Below are positions 18,931 through 29,259 of a stretch of 64,000 nucleotides of DNA, piece by piece. Position 1 is the first letter of the stretch; every line of letters begins with the position of its first letter. Source of the DNA: an uncultured Candidatus Melainabacteria bacterium (lineage in GTDB: Bacteria > Cyanobacteriota > Vampirovibrionia > Gastranaerophilales > Gastranaerophilaceae); the NCBI GenBank assembly GCA_949902595.1, contig CATLDC010000001.1:1-64000 (forward strand), written 5' to 3'. The notes under the pieces were generated by a model. The model did not search any database. It saw only the letters and a program-made list of their open reading frames with translations, and had not been told where the DNA came from. A program made the position numbers and the translations under genes.

Positions 18931-18960
18931 ATTATAACACATTAAAAAGTCCTATTTCAA
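18931..18960 (-). promoter_or_regulatory. Sigma-70-type promoter for the tandem-hairpin RNA
   Basis: TTGAAA (18955-18960)-N18-TATAAT (18931-18936) on the minus strand. Confidence 0.7.
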
Positions 18961-19003
18961 GTGGTTTGTAAACAACCGGCAGCCATTGTGCTATACTTAT
19001 CCT

Positions 19004-20119
19004 ATGCAAGAGCTGGAATCAAAACTAATAATCGGACTCATGTCAGGCACGTCCTGCGACTCAATAGACGCAGGTCTGTGCGAAGTCATGCCGGACATGT
19101 CCGTAAAACTTATTCGCGGCATAAACCACGCCTATCCGGAACACATAAGAGCCAAAATTTTTGCAGCGTTTCGCGGAGACATCAACATAAAAGAACTCTG
19201 CCAGCTCAATTTCGCGGTGGGAAAATGCTTTGCCGACGCAGCAAACACGCTCATAAGCGAGTTCGGCAAGCCGGATTTGATTGCAAGCCACGGCCAGACG
19301 GTTTATCATTACCCGTTTGACGAAAAACTTGATAACATAAGCCTAAAGAGCACGCTCCAAATCGGAGAAAGCGCTGTTATCGCAAAAGAGACAGGCTGCC
19401 CTGTTGTGTCAAATTTCCGCGAAAAAGATATTGCCTTCGGAGGTCAGGGTGCGCCGCTTGTGTGTTTTGCTGACGAAAAATGGTTCAATAACGCGCTTGT
19501 TCAAAATATCGGCGGGATTTCCAATGTGACAGTGATTTCAGACGATTGCGAGACTTTCGGGTTTGACACCGGCTGTGGAAACATAATGATTGATTATTGT
19601 GTGCAAAAATTCTTTTCTCAAAAATATGATAAAGACGGAGAAATCGCGCATGAGGGCAATATTTGCGAAAGCTGGCTGGACTGTCTTTTGCAGGACGAGT
19701 ACTATTTTCTAAACCCGCCAAAAACCACTGGACGCGAATATTTTTCAACAAGGTACATCGAAAACATACTAAAAACCGCGCCTCCGGAGCCAAAGGACAT
19801 CATTGCAACGCTCACAGCGCTCACCGCAAAGACAATTGCGCAGGCTTATGAGAGGTTTGTTTATCCTGATGTTCATGTGGATACCGCGATAATCGGCGGG
19901 GGCGGAGCGTACAACAGAACAATGATGAAATTTTTACGGAGTTATCTTCCGCAGAGGATAGAGCTCAAGACCCATGAAGACTACGGAATCTCGAATAATT
20001 TCAAGGAGGTCATGGCGTTTGCGCTTCTCGGGTACTGCAATTTCTACAACATACCAAACAACCTTCCTTCCTGCACCGGTGCTGAAAAGAGGGTTGTGCT
20101 TGGTAAAATTACTTATTGA
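19004..20119 (+). CDS. anmK: Anhydro-N-acetylmuramic acid kinase
   Basis: LIIGLMSGTSCDSIDAGLCE, IASHGQTVYHYP, NIGGISNVTVI, GFDTGCGNIMID. Confidence 0.92.
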   Translation: MQELESKLIIGLMSGTSCDSIDAGLCEVMPDMSVKLIRGINHAYPEHIRAKIFAAFRGDINIKELCQLNFAVGKCFADAANTLISEFGKPDLIASHGQTVYHYPFDEKLDNISLKSTLQIGESAVIAKETGCPVVSNFREKDIAFGGQGAPLVCFADEKWFNNALVQNIGGISNVTVISDDCETFGFDTGCGNIMIDYCVQKFFSQKYDKDGEIAHEGNICESWLDCLLQDEYYFLNPPKTTGREYFSTRYIENILKTAPPEPKDIIATLTALTAKTIAQAYERFVYPDVHVDTAIIGGGGAYNRTMMKFLRSYLPQRIELKTHEDYGISNNFKEVMAFALLGYCNFYNIPNNLPSCTGAEKRVVLGKITY

Positions 20120-20121
20120 TT

Positions 20122-20907
20122 CTAATCGCCGTTTTCGATTATAAGGTTCATGAACTCGATATCATCGTAGTCGATATACGCGGTCTGCATAAGGTTTCTG
20201 CCGGTCTTGATTGTAATCTCGTTAACCTGGTTTTTCTTAATGAGATTAGAAGGAAGTTTAATCCTCTGTCCGTCGCCGTTTAGCTGGATTTCAGACACCT
20301 TGTTCCCGTTAAAATAAACCTCCGGAGGCGAAGCAAAAGCGTTTGGAATCTTGTTCTGCCCCATAGAGCGCGCCATTGCCGTGTCTATCCCGATAATGGA
20401 GCCGATTACAAGGTAAACTGGTTTTGCAAGGTTCAGATTCTTAAGTGTGAATCTTTTTGAATAAAAAGGCCCGATTGCCTGAAGTCTGAACTCGCCCGCG
20501 TTTGCAGACAGGTCGGAAAAGCTGTCATCACCAAGGTGATACATGTTGGAATCAAGAGCAATGTCTGTTGCGTTAGATTTTTCAATCCCCACAACAATTG
20601 GGGCTTCGATTGTTTTCTCGTTGATTGTCATGGAAAACGGTTTGTAGTTCTCTTTTTTGACAGACATAATGCTCGGTCCGTTAATCGAGGTGTCGAGTTC
20701 AAAGAATCCGTTCTGGTCGGTTTTTGTTGTGTAGTGTTGTTTCGGAAGGTCGATTCTTGCGCCTCCGACTCCTTCGCCAGTCTTTTTGTCAACAATCCGG
20801 CTTGAATTTCCCGCGCCTTGTTCAGAGACCCCGCCCTGGAATGTCGCAGCAGCTGCCGGGAATGTGATAAATGTCATTAAAATTAATACGCTCAATACTT
20901 TTTTCAT
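20122..20907 (-). CDS. Secreted protein with carboxypeptidase-regulatory-like (Ig-like) domain
   Basis: Signal peptide; IVDKKTGEGVGGARIDLPKQHYTTKTDQNGFFELDTS. Confidence 0.65.
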   Translation of the reverse strand: MKKVLSVLILMTFITFPAAAATFQGGVSEQGAGNSSRIVDKKTGEGVGGARIDLPKQHYTTKTDQNGFFELDTSINGPSIMSVKKENYKPFSMTINEKTIEAPIVVGIEKSNATDIALDSNMYHLGDDSFSDLSANAGEFRLQAIGPFYSKRFTLKNLNLAKPVYLVIGSIIGIDTAMARSMGQNKIPNAFASPPEVYFNGNKVSEIQLNGDGQRIKLPSNLIKKNQVNEITIKTGRNLMQTAYIDYDDIEFMNLIIENGD

Positions 20908-20990
20908 ACAAGTATTATTTTCCTTTCGTAAATTTTAAGAAATTAGCCTCATGTATTATACTTAAGGGTAATATTTAAAAAGTAAAATGT

Positions 20991-21026
20991 AAAAAAGAAG
21001 GGGGCTGCGGTTTCACCGCAGCCCCC
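20991..21026 (-). terminator. Intrinsic terminator of the Hsp20-like gene
   Basis: GGGGGCTGCGG-TTTCA-CCGCAGCCCCC with T-rich tail on the minus strand. Confidence 0.85.
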
Positions 21027-21037
21027 TCAATCAAACA

Positions 21038-21535
21038 TTATTCTTCAAACGGGAGTGTAATAATATATTTATTACCTTTTCTCTCTTTTGTAATCTTGTC
21101 CGCATTTACCTTCTCATCAAGATAGAAAGCCTGTGAAAAGTTCATAATCTTTTCGCCTCTGCGGTCTATTTTACCAAGTTCTCCGGATACAGTAACAACA
21201 TTGTCATTAAGTTTAACGTTAACATTCTTTTCGTTGCCGTCAAGCGGTTTCAAATCAACGATAACTTTGTACTCGTCTGCTTCTCTTACAAGGTTTACGA
21301 GCATCGGCGCCATTTTTGGCTCAAACGGGTTGTCCATAAATTTGTCTTCAAACTTGTTGAAGCTTCTTTCCTGATGCTTAATCGCTTTTTCCATTTTTCT
21401 AATCTGGTAATCAGGATTAAACATTCTGTTGAACGTCATATCAACCGCGAAATAAAACGCTAAAAACGCTCCCAAAAATGTTGCAATTATTACCCCGATA
21501 ACTTTTAGCCAGTGGTGTGGTCTTTCTTCTAACAT
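21038..21535 (-). CDS. Hsp20/alpha-crystallin-like domain protein with N-terminal TM anchor
   Basis: TM VIGVIIATFLGAFLAFYFAV; YKVIVDLKPLDGNEKNVNVKLNDNVVTVSGEL...ITKERKGNKYIITLP. Confidence 0.7.
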   Translation of the reverse strand: MLEERPHHWLKVIGVIIATFLGAFLAFYFAVDMTFNRMFNPDYQIRKMEKAIKHQERSFNKFEDKFMDNPFEPKMAPMLVNLVREADEYKVIVDLKPLDGNEKNVNVKLNDNVVTVSGELGKIDRRGEKIMNFSQAFYLDEKVNADKITKERKGNKYIITLPFEE

Positions 21536-21645
21536 AAAACGCTCCTTTCTTTTATTCTAATTTTTTATATCATTATAATAATCAAATCAATTAAACAACA
21601 GGGCAATATTTTTAGGGTATAATATTTTTTATAAAAGAGGTGCTT

Positions 21646-22971
21646 ATGAAAAAATCGTTAGTGAAATATCCATTTTTAACAGAAGAAGTTGAAATCTATG
21701 AACAGGAAAACGGGCATAAAATCGTTCTGGCTCACAAAGAAGGCGGAATGGTGAACGTGTCTTCATGGGTCAAGACAGGCTCAATTAATGAAAACGACAA
21801 AAACAACGGAATTTCACACTTCCTTGAACACCTAATGTTCAAAGGCACCCACAAGCACAAAGCAGGCGAGTTTGACCATATTCTTGAATCAAAGGGCGCT
21901 ATTGTAAACGCTGCAACATGGAAAGACTACACATTCTATTACGTAACGCTCCCAAAAGGCGAAAACAATGAGAATTTCTACACAGCAATAGACCTGCACG
22001 CAGATATGATGACAGACCCTGTAATTCCTGATTACGAAATGGGAGCGCCGTTTGATATCAACGACAAAAATGTAACAGACAAACGCGAGCGCCATGTTGT
22101 AATCGAAGAAATCAGAATGCGCAAAGACCAGCCATGGACAAAGGTTTACAACGCAACAAACCACGCAATGTACACTTCCCACCCGTACAAACGCGATGTT
22201 ATAGGGACACCGGAAATCATTTCACAGGTTCCGCAGCAGGAGATTATGGAATATTATAGAACTTTCTATTCTCCAAAAAACGTTACAACAATTGTTGTGG
22301 GCGATTTTGATTCCGAAGACATTCTTAAAAGAGTAGTAGAAGCTTTTCACTGGGGTGAGAGACCGGAGCCTCCTAAGCGGAACATTATGCCGGACAAGCC
22401 GGTTGAGAATCAGGTTTATATCGAAAACGAAGCGAACATTAATTCAACATTCATGATGTTCGGATTTCTGGGCGCACCTGCAAAGGATTTGAAAAACGTT
22501 ATCATGCTTGAGATGCTTTCAATCATTTTGGGAGAAGGCACAAGCTCAAGGCTTTACGTTAACCTTGTGGAAAATCAGGAAGAGCAAATTTTCAACATGA
22601 TTGATGCGGAAAACTACACATTTAGAGACGGCTGCAACTTCTTTGTTCAGGCGAATTTGAACCCGCAATACAAAGACAAGGCAATTGAACTTGTGAAATC
22701 AGAGATTGAAAAACTTAAAACCGGAATCACAGACAGAGAGCTCAACAAAGCAAGGAAGAAGCTCAAATCAAGGTTTGCGTGCGAGGTTGAAAATGTTTCG
22801 GACATTGGCGAGACAATCGGGTACTACATGACGGTTTGCGACGATTTGGCGCTTGCAGAAGAATACATTCCGCTCTGCGAATCTCTGACAAAAGAGGATT
22901 TGGAAGACGCTGCAAGACGGTATCTTGATTTGAACCATGCGGTTATTTCGGTGCTGAGACCTAAAGCATAA
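21646..22971 (+). CDS. M16-family zinc peptidase (pitrilysin-like)
   Basis: GISHFLEHLMFKGT (HXXEH motif), VVIEEIRMRKDQP. Confidence 0.93.
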   Translation: MKKSLVKYPFLTEEVEIYEQENGHKIVLAHKEGGMVNVSSWVKTGSINENDKNNGISHFLEHLMFKGTHKHKAGEFDHILESKGAIVNAATWKDYTFYYVTLPKGENNENFYTAIDLHADMMTDPVIPDYEMGAPFDINDKNVTDKRERHVVIEEIRMRKDQPWTKVYNATNHAMYTSHPYKRDVIGTPEIISQVPQQEIMEYYRTFYSPKNVTTIVVGDFDSEDILKRVVEAFHWGERPEPPKRNIMPDKPVENQVYIENEANINSTFMMFGFLGAPAKDLKNVIMLEMLSIILGEGTSSRLYVNLVENQEEQIFNMIDAENYTFRDGCNFFVQANLNPQYKDKAIELVKSEIEKLKTGITDRELNKARKKLKSRFACEVENVSDIGETIGYYMTVCDDLALAEEYIPLCESLTKEDLEDAARRYLDLNHAVISVLRPKA

Positions 22972-22992
22972 ATTTTGGGGTATAATATTCCT

Positions 22993-24159
22993 ATGCTAGA
23001 GAATAAAAATATTTTAGTAGGGATAACCGGCGGGATTGCAGCATACAAAATCTGCACGCTTATCAGAATGTACAGAAAAGCAGGCGCAAACGTTAGAGTT
23101 GTGCTCACTCCAAACGCCTTGAATTTTGTGACAAAATTAACTTTGCAGACGCTTTCTAATAACGAGGTTTACGTAGAAAACTTCGAAATCAACGACTACA
23201 AACCCGAACATATTGCACTTACCGAATCAGATATTTTCGTTATTGCACCGGCTAGCGCAAACACGGTTTCAAAAATAGCAAACGGAATTTGCGACAACCT
23301 TCTCTTATCAACAGCCTGCGCTTTCAGTAAACCAATCCTCTTAGCGCCAGCAATGAACACAAACATGTGGAACAACCCGTTTGTGCAGGAAAACCTCGCA
23401 AAGCTCAAAAAAACCGGATACCACATCCTTGAGCCCGACAGCGGATACTTAGCCTGCGGAACATCAGGTGTCGGAAGGATGAGAGAAGTTGAGGAGATTT
23501 TTGACAAGACCGTTGAGATACTCTCACCAGCAAAGCTGAAAGGCAAAAAGATACTCATTTCAGCAGGCGGCACAAGAGAAAAAATCGACCCTGTAAGATA
23601 CATTACGAACTCGTCTTCCGGGAAAATGGGAATCGCGCTTGCTGACGCGGCTTACGCGCTCGGCGCAGACGTGACACTTGTTTCGACTTTCCCTGTGGAT
23701 AAAAATTACCAGAATATCGTAGCTCAAACCGCGCAGGAGATGGAAAAAGTCGTGAAAGAAAGAACGCCGTTTCAGGACTGTGTGATAATGGCAGCAGCTG
23801 TTTCAGACTACAGGGTGGCAAATTATTCAGAGCAGAAGATTAAAAAAACTTCAGAAGATGGAATTACTCTTGAACTTGTCAAGAACCCGGATATTTTGAA
23901 AGAGATTTCAGGAACAAAAAACGTAAAAATCGTCGGGTTCTGCGCAGAAAGCGAAAACCTTCTGGAGAACGCGAAAACAAAGATTCAGAACAAGGGCTGC
24001 GACCTAATCATCGCAAACGATATCTCAAGAAAAGATATCGGGTTTGACAGCAACGAAAACGAGGTTTATATTATAAACAAAGAGCTTGAAGTCAAACACC
24101 TTGAAAAAGACACAAAACAAAATATCGCCAAACGTATTCTGGAGGAGATTTTTGAATAA
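22993..24159 (+). CDS. coaBC: Bifunctional phosphopantothenoylcysteine decarboxylase/synthetase
   Basis: ILVGITGGIAAYK, APAMNTNMW, ISAGGTREKIDPVRYITNSSSGKMG. Confidence 0.95.
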   Translation: MLENKNILVGITGGIAAYKICTLIRMYRKAGANVRVVLTPNALNFVTKLTLQTLSNNEVYVENFEINDYKPEHIALTESDIFVIAPASANTVSKIANGICDNLLLSTACAFSKPILLAPAMNTNMWNNPFVQENLAKLKKTGYHILEPDSGYLACGTSGVGRMREVEEIFDKTVEILSPAKLKGKKILISAGGTREKIDPVRYITNSSSGKMGIALADAAYALGADVTLVSTFPVDKNYQNIVAQTAQEMEKVVKERTPFQDCVIMAAAVSDYRVANYSEQKIKKTSEDGITLELVKNPDILKEISGTKNVKIVGFCAESENLLENAKTKIQNKGCDLIIANDISRKDIGFDSNENEVYIINKELEVKHLEKDTKQNIAKRILEEIFE

Positions 24160-24820
24160 ATACGATATCGTCCGTAAAATAGAAGACTTCGCGCCACTCG
24201 AAACACAGGAAAAGTGGGACGCGAGCGGCTGGATTGTTGATAAAAAAGAGACAAACGTGGAAAAAATCATGTTTGCCCTCACAATCACGGACAAAGTCTT
24301 CAATCAGGCTCTTGAATCCGGCTGCGACATGATAATCTCGCACCACCCGCTGTTTTTCGTACCGCTTAAGTACAGAAAGATAAACATGTACTGCGCGCAC
24401 ACAAACCTTGACCGCGCAAAGGGCGGGACAACTGATTTGATTCTTCAAAAATTGGGCCTGGAAGGTGAAGGCGAAGACTTTGTAAGAGTGGTTAAGCTTC
24501 CGGCACCAATTAGCGTTGAAGAGTTGAGGCAAAAGCTTTTAACAATCTCTCCGAATTTGAGGTATGTTAACAACTACGGCGCAAAAACCGTACAATCAAT
24601 CGGTTTTTGCGCCGGCTCAGGCTCGGAATTTATATCAGAAACACTCACAGACGCCTTTGTCACAGGGGATTTGAAGTTCCACACCGCGCTTGATTCAAGG
24701 CAGGTTGTGTTTGATATCGGGCATTTTGAGAGCGAGATTTTCGCGCCGGAGCTTCTCAAAAAGATTTGCGGAGTTGGAGAAAAAGGAGTAATCGCGGATG
24801 AGACGAGCCCTTTTATTTAG
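24152..24820 (+). CDS. Nif3-like dinuclear metal centre protein
   Basis: IVRKIEDFAPLETQEKWDASGW, DMIISHHPLFF, AHTNLDRAKGGTTD; TTG start overlapping coaBC. Confidence 0.88.
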   Translation: MNKYDIVRKIEDFAPLETQEKWDASGWIVDKKETNVEKIMFALTITDKVFNQALESGCDMIISHHPLFFVPLKYRKINMYCAHTNLDRAKGGTTDLILQKLGLEGEGEDFVRVVKLPAPISVEELRQKLLTISPNLRYVNNYGAKTVQSIGFCAGSGSEFISETLTDAFVTGDLKFHTALDSRQVVFDIGHFESEIFAPELLKKICGVGEKGVIADETSPFI

Positions 24821-25346
24821 TTTAATCTTTCTCCTGACCTCGATTTGCGTATACGCTTACGAGACGGTCATCATCAAGTTTCCTCCTGAGCAGAACTGGC
24901 AAAGAGGATACTACAAAAAGGTCGGGAACGAAGCAATACTTATGTATGTGCCAAGAGGCCAGAGCAAGGACAACTGGGTGGAGTCAGTGGTTGTCCACTC
25001 TTACAACCACTCGAGTTATCCTGTGAATGTTTTTATAACCAACAACGCAGCAAAAATGCAGAAGGTTAATCCAACCGCGTCTTACAAGACGCTCAAAAAG
25101 CATGCAAACGATGCGATTATCGGAAGGTGCACGGAAAAATACGGAAATGTCGAAGCGCAATGCGAGTTTTTTCGGGTTTCAAGAGCGCATGGCGGGATAG
25201 TTACGATTCATTACATGAACAAGAACAAAAACGATTTTCTCTCTAACTACACTGTATGGTACGACATAATAGCGAAAGCAAAGTTCTACAACAGCTATTA
25301 TCGCGACGAGCGGATACTGGATAAGTCAGAGTTCTTTGAGCTCTAA
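24798..25346 (+). CDS. Secreted hypothetical protein
   Basis: Signal peptide MRRALLFSLIFLLTSICVYAYE. Confidence 0.6.
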   Translation: MRRALLFSLIFLLTSICVYAYETVIIKFPPEQNWQRGYYKKVGNEAILMYVPRGQSKDNWVESVVVHSYNHSSYPVNVFITNNAAKMQKVNPTASYKTLKKHANDAIIGRCTEKYGNVEAQCEFFRVSRAHGGIVTIHYMNKNKNDFLSNYTVWYDIIAKAKFYNSYYRDERILDKSEFFEL

Positions 25347-25415
25347 CTTCACAAAAATTTTAAAATATTGTATGATAATTAAGTCCGGAGTTTTAATAAG
25401 AAAGGAATTTTTTAT

Positions 25416-26225
25416 ATGATAAAAAAAGGCTTCACCCTTGCAGAATTACTTATCACAATGGGAATCATAGGTGTTGTAGCGGCGCTCGTTGCACCGGGTT
25501 TGATAATAAATAATATAAACGCGGCAAACGCATCAAAGCTATCTTCAACCATTTCTGATTTTGAAAACGCGCTCACCACATCAATTGTAAAAGAGCAGGT
25601 TGATACTATTTATGATACAGAAGCATGGAACAAGGGCGGAAGCTTGAGCTCGACCTCATCTGACTCTGACATGAATGCGTTTGCAGGTGAGCTTGGAAAA
25701 TACACATACGTAGTTCCGGATACAAAAAACAAAAAACCTGAAGCTTTTTATAAAACCGCATACAGCCTTGCTGCAAGCGGAGACAAGGGAAGCGCACATT
25801 CGTTCAGCAGCTCTTTTGGCTCTAACGGCGCAGGGTTCAACCTGAAAAACGGAGCTGTAATATTCCTCCATTTAGAACAGCTTGACGATTCTGAAGAGGC
25901 AGACACCAAGGCAGATGAAATTGCAATGGAGGGCGGCTCACTTACCCGCTCAGCTGGTCAAGTATTAATTGACGTTAATGGACAATCTGCGCCAAACACA
26001 GTTGGACGCGACATTTTCGGGTTCGAAATCGGCTCTGACGGAATCCTGTATCCAATTGGCGGACGTGATTACGCAATATTCAAATCAAAAACCGCAAGCT
26101 GGTCAACAGACGACATCTGGAAAAACAGCAGCAGCAAAACTGCCTGCACCGACTCAACCAAAGCCGACAGTGGATTCGGCTGCACAGCACGCTTGATTGA
26201 AGACGGGTTTAAGGTTACATACTAA
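25416..26225 (+). CDS. Prepilin-type N-methylation protein (type IV pilin/pseudopilin-like)
   Basis: MIKKGFTLAELLITMGIIGVVAALVAPGL. Confidence 0.85.
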   Translation: MIKKGFTLAELLITMGIIGVVAALVAPGLIINNINAANASKLSSTISDFENALTTSIVKEQVDTIYDTEAWNKGGSLSSTSSDSDMNAFAGELGKYTYVVPDTKNKKPEAFYKTAYSLAASGDKGSAHSFSSSFGSNGAGFNLKNGAVIFLHLEQLDDSEEADTKADEIAMEGGSLTRSAGQVLIDVNGQSAPNTVGRDIFGFEIGSDGILYPIGGRDYAIFKSKTASWSTDDIWKNSSSKTACTDSTKADSGFGCTARLIEDGFKVTY

Positions 26226-26261
26226 TTACCCAAATTTTCACCCCCGTGCTATAATTTTGGT

Positions 26262-29084
26262 ATGACAGACAAAATTACAATAAAGGGTGCGAGAGAACAT
26301 AACCTTAAAAACGTGTCGTTGCAAATCCCCAAAAACGAACTAGTCGTGTTTACGGGTGTTTCCGGCTCGGGTAAAAGCTCGCTCGCGTTTGATACAATAT
26401 TTGCGGAAGGCCAGAGAAGGTACATTGAAAGCCTCTCAACCTACGCACGCCAGTTTTTAGGCCAGATGGATAAGCCGGATGTGGACTACATCGACGGGCT
26501 TACGCCTGCGATTTCTATTGACCAGAAATCAACAAGCAATAACCCGCGCTCAACCGTAGGAACAGTAACCGAAATCTACGACTACCTTAGACTTTTGTTC
26601 GCAAGAATCGGAACACCTTACTGTCCGAAATGCGGAAAACCAATCAAGCCTCAAACAATTGACGAGATTGTAAACAGTATTCTAAAACTTCCGGAAGGCA
26701 GCAAAATCCAGATTCTTGCCCCGCTTGCAAAAGGTAAAAAAGGCGAATTTCAATCACTATTTGAAGAACTAAAGCAGGAAGGCTTTGTGCGCGTAAAAGT
26801 TGACGGCGAGGTCTACAACCTTGATGAAGACGAAATCAAGCTTGCAAAAACCAAAGCCCACACGATTTCTGTTGTGATAGACCGCGTTGTTGTAAAACCC
26901 GAAGCAAAATCAAGAATCGCAGACAGCGTTCAAATCGCGCTCAAAAAAGCTGACGGGGTTGCAAACATTGATGTTGTAGGCGGAGAAGAAATCGTGTACA
27001 GCGAAAAACTCGCCTGCCCTGATTGTAATTTGAGCTTTGAAGAACTCACGCCGAGGATTTTCTCGTTCAACGCACCGTACGGCGCATGCGACAAGTGCGG
27101 CGGGATTGGAGTTGACTTCAAAATAGACCCTGACTTGGTTGTGCCTGACAGGACAAAAAGCATCAACGAGGGCGCGATTTACCCGTGGAGCAAGTCTTCT
27201 ACCGGATACTATGACGACGTAATCAAAGCGGTGAGCGAAGCTTACAAAATCGACTTGAACCTGCCGTTCAGGGATTTGCCGGAAGAGCACCAGCAGATTA
27301 TTCTTTACGGTTCTGACGAGCGCATCCCGATGAGGATTCGCGAGTTTGGAAGCAAAAGGTACAGAACCAGCTTGCAGAAATTCATCGGAGTTATTCCGTT
27401 CCTTATGAAGCACTACAATGTTGACAGCGAGTACTGGAAAGCCGAAATAGAGAAGTACATGGTAACAACTCCGTGTGAAAAATGCGGCGGTGCAAGGCTC
27501 AAGCCGTTCCCGCTTGCTGTTCGAATCAACGGGGTGAATATTTACGAGTTCTGTCTCATGCCGGTTGATAAGGCTTACGAGTTTGTGAGCGAGCTTTATC
27601 TCACGCTTTCTGACTTCCACATGAAAATCGGGAAACAGATTCTTGACGAAATCCGAGCAAGGCTGAAATTCCTCTGCGATGTTGGATTGAACTACCTTAA
27701 TCTTGCCAGAACATCCGGAACGCTTTCAGGCGGCGAAGCTCAGAGAATCCGGCTTGCAACCCAGATTGGGAGCGGGCTTTCAGGAGTATTGTATGTGCTT
27801 GATGAGCCTTCAATCGGCTTGCACCAGCGCGACAACGACCGGTTAATCAAGACGCTTTTGAAGCTCAGAAACATGGGCAACTCGCTCATTGTGGTTGAGC
27901 ATGACGAGGACACAATCAGAAACGCTGATTACATTGTGGATATCGGGCCAAACGCCGGAGTAAACGGCGGGAACGTGATTGCGCACGGTTCGGTTGAGGA
28001 TATCATAAAGGCAGACGAATCGATTACCGGCAAGTATTTGAGCGGCGAGTACAACATTCCGATTCCAAAGAGGGTAAGAGAAGGAAACGGGAATTACCTG
28101 CAAATCAGAAACGCGTTCAAGAACAACCTCAAGAACATTGATTTAGACATCCCGATGGGAAAAATCGTTGTGCTCACAGGTGTTTCCGGTTCTGGAAAAT
28201 CAACGCTTATGCAGGAATTGATTTACGAGTACGCTGTGCACAAGCTTCGGAAGAACAAGCCGAAGCCGCAAGGTGTAGACGAGATTCTCGGGTTTGAGCA
28301 TCTTGACAAGATTATCGACATTGACCAGTCGCCAATCGGCAGGACACCGCGTTCCAACCCTGCGACTTACACGGACGTATTCACGCACATAAGGGAGCTT
28401 TACGCAAAGACAAACGAGGCAAAAATGCGCGGTTACAAGCCGGGAAGATTCAGCTTCAACGTCAAGGGCGGGCGTTGCGAGGCTTGTTCAGGAGACGGTG
28501 TTTTGAAGATTGAGATGAACTTCCTTTCTGATGTTTACGTAAAATGTGACGTGTGCAAAGGGAAGCGCTACAACAACGAGACGCTTGAGGTCAAGTACAA
28601 GGGCAAGACAATTGCCGACGTTCTGGAGATGAGTGTAAAAGAGGCTTACGAGTTTTTCGAAAACATTCCGCAGATTGCAAACAAGCTCAAGACGCTTAAC
28701 GATGTTGGTTTGGACTACATCAAGCTCGGTCAGAGTGCAACAACCCTATCCGGTGGTGAAGCGCAGAGAATCAAGCTTGCTTCAGAGCTCAACAAGCGCG
28801 CAACCGGAAAGACGCTTTATCTGCTAGACGAGCCGTCAGTCGGGCTGCACTGGCATGATTTGGACAAGTTGATTAAGATTATCCAGCAGCTTGCAGACAA
28901 CGGAAACACGATTCTGATAATTGAGCACAACCTTGATTTAATAAAGGTTGCGGATTACATAATCGATTTGGGGCCTGAGGGTGGAAACGCCGGCGGTGAG
29001 GTTGTTGCCTGCGGTACGCCAAGAGAGGTTGCAAGGAATCCGAAGTCTTTCACAGGGCAGTATTTGAAGCCGTTTTTTGAATAG
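26262..29084 (+). CDS. uvrA: Excinuclease ABC subunit A
   Basis: [38 protein letters not shown], Zn-binding [16 protein letters not shown] twice. Confidence 0.98.
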   Translation: MTDKITIKGAREHNLKNVSLQIPKNELVVFTGVSGSGKSSLAFDTIFAEGQRRYIESLSTYARQFLGQMDKPDVDYIDGLTPAISIDQKSTSNNPRSTVGTVTEIYDYLRLLFARIGTPYCPKCGKPIKPQTIDEIVNSILKLPEGSKIQILAPLAKGKKGEFQSLFEELKQEGFVRVKVDGEVYNLDEDEIKLAKTKAHTISVVIDRVVVKPEAKSRIADSVQIALKKADGVANIDVVGGEEIVYSEKLACPDCNLSFEELTPRIFSFNAPYGACDKCGGIGVDFKIDPDLVVPDRTKSINEGAIYPWSKSSTGYYDDVIKAVSEAYKIDLNLPFRDLPEEHQQIILYGSDERIPMRIREFGSKRYRTSLQKFIGVIPFLMKHYNVDSEYWKAEIEKYMVTTPCEKCGGARLKPFPLAVRINGVNIYEFCLMPVDKAYEFVSELYLTLSDFHMKIGKQILDEIRARLKFLCDVGLNYLNLARTSGTLSGGEAQRIRLATQIGSGLSGVLYVLDEPSIGLHQRDNDRLIKTLLKLRNMGNSLIVVEHDEDTIRNADYIVDIGPNAGVNGGNVIAHGSVEDIIKADESITGKYLSGEYNIPIPKRVREGNGNYLQIRNAFKNNLKNIDLDIPMGKIVVLTGVSGSGKSTLMQELIYEYAVHKLRKNKPKPQGVDEILGFEHLDKIIDIDQSPIGRTPRSNPATYTDVFTHIRELYAKTNEAKMRGYKPGRFSFNVKGGRCEACSGDGVLKIEMNFLSDVYVKCDVCKGKRYNNETLEVKYKGKTIADVLEMSVKEAYEFFENIPQIANKLKTLNDVGLDYIKLGQSATTLSGGEAQRIKLASELNKRATGKTLYLLDEPSVGLHWHDLDKLIKIIQQLADNGNTILIIEHNLDLIKVADYIIDLGPEGGNAGGEVVACGTPREVARNPKSFTGQYLKPFFE

Positions 29085-29100
29085 ATTCTAGACAAATAAG

Positions 29101-29206
29101 AAAAATTTCCAGCACTTGAGATACTGGAAATCATTCTAAAAAGCTAAATCATAGGGTACTAAGCGAAGCTCTAAGGAAACACTACTTTCTTAGGGCTTCC
29201 CCCTAT
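29101..29206 (-). ncRNA. Candidate ~106-nt small RNA, antisense-oriented between uvrA and uvrC
   Basis: Minus-strand TTGACA-N17-AATAAT promoter, nested hairpin CATAGGG...CCCTATG, terminal stem TTTCCAG/CTGGAAA + T5. Confidence 0.55.
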
Positions 29207-29212
29207 GTCTAC

Positions 29213-29241
29213 ATTATTTATGATTTTCATACATTTGTCAA
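29213..29241 (-). promoter_or_regulatory. Sigma-70-type promoter for the candidate sRNA
   Basis: TTGACA (29236-29241)-N17-AATAAT (29213-29218). Confidence 0.6.
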
Positions 29242-29259
29242 GTGGTGTATAATATAGCT

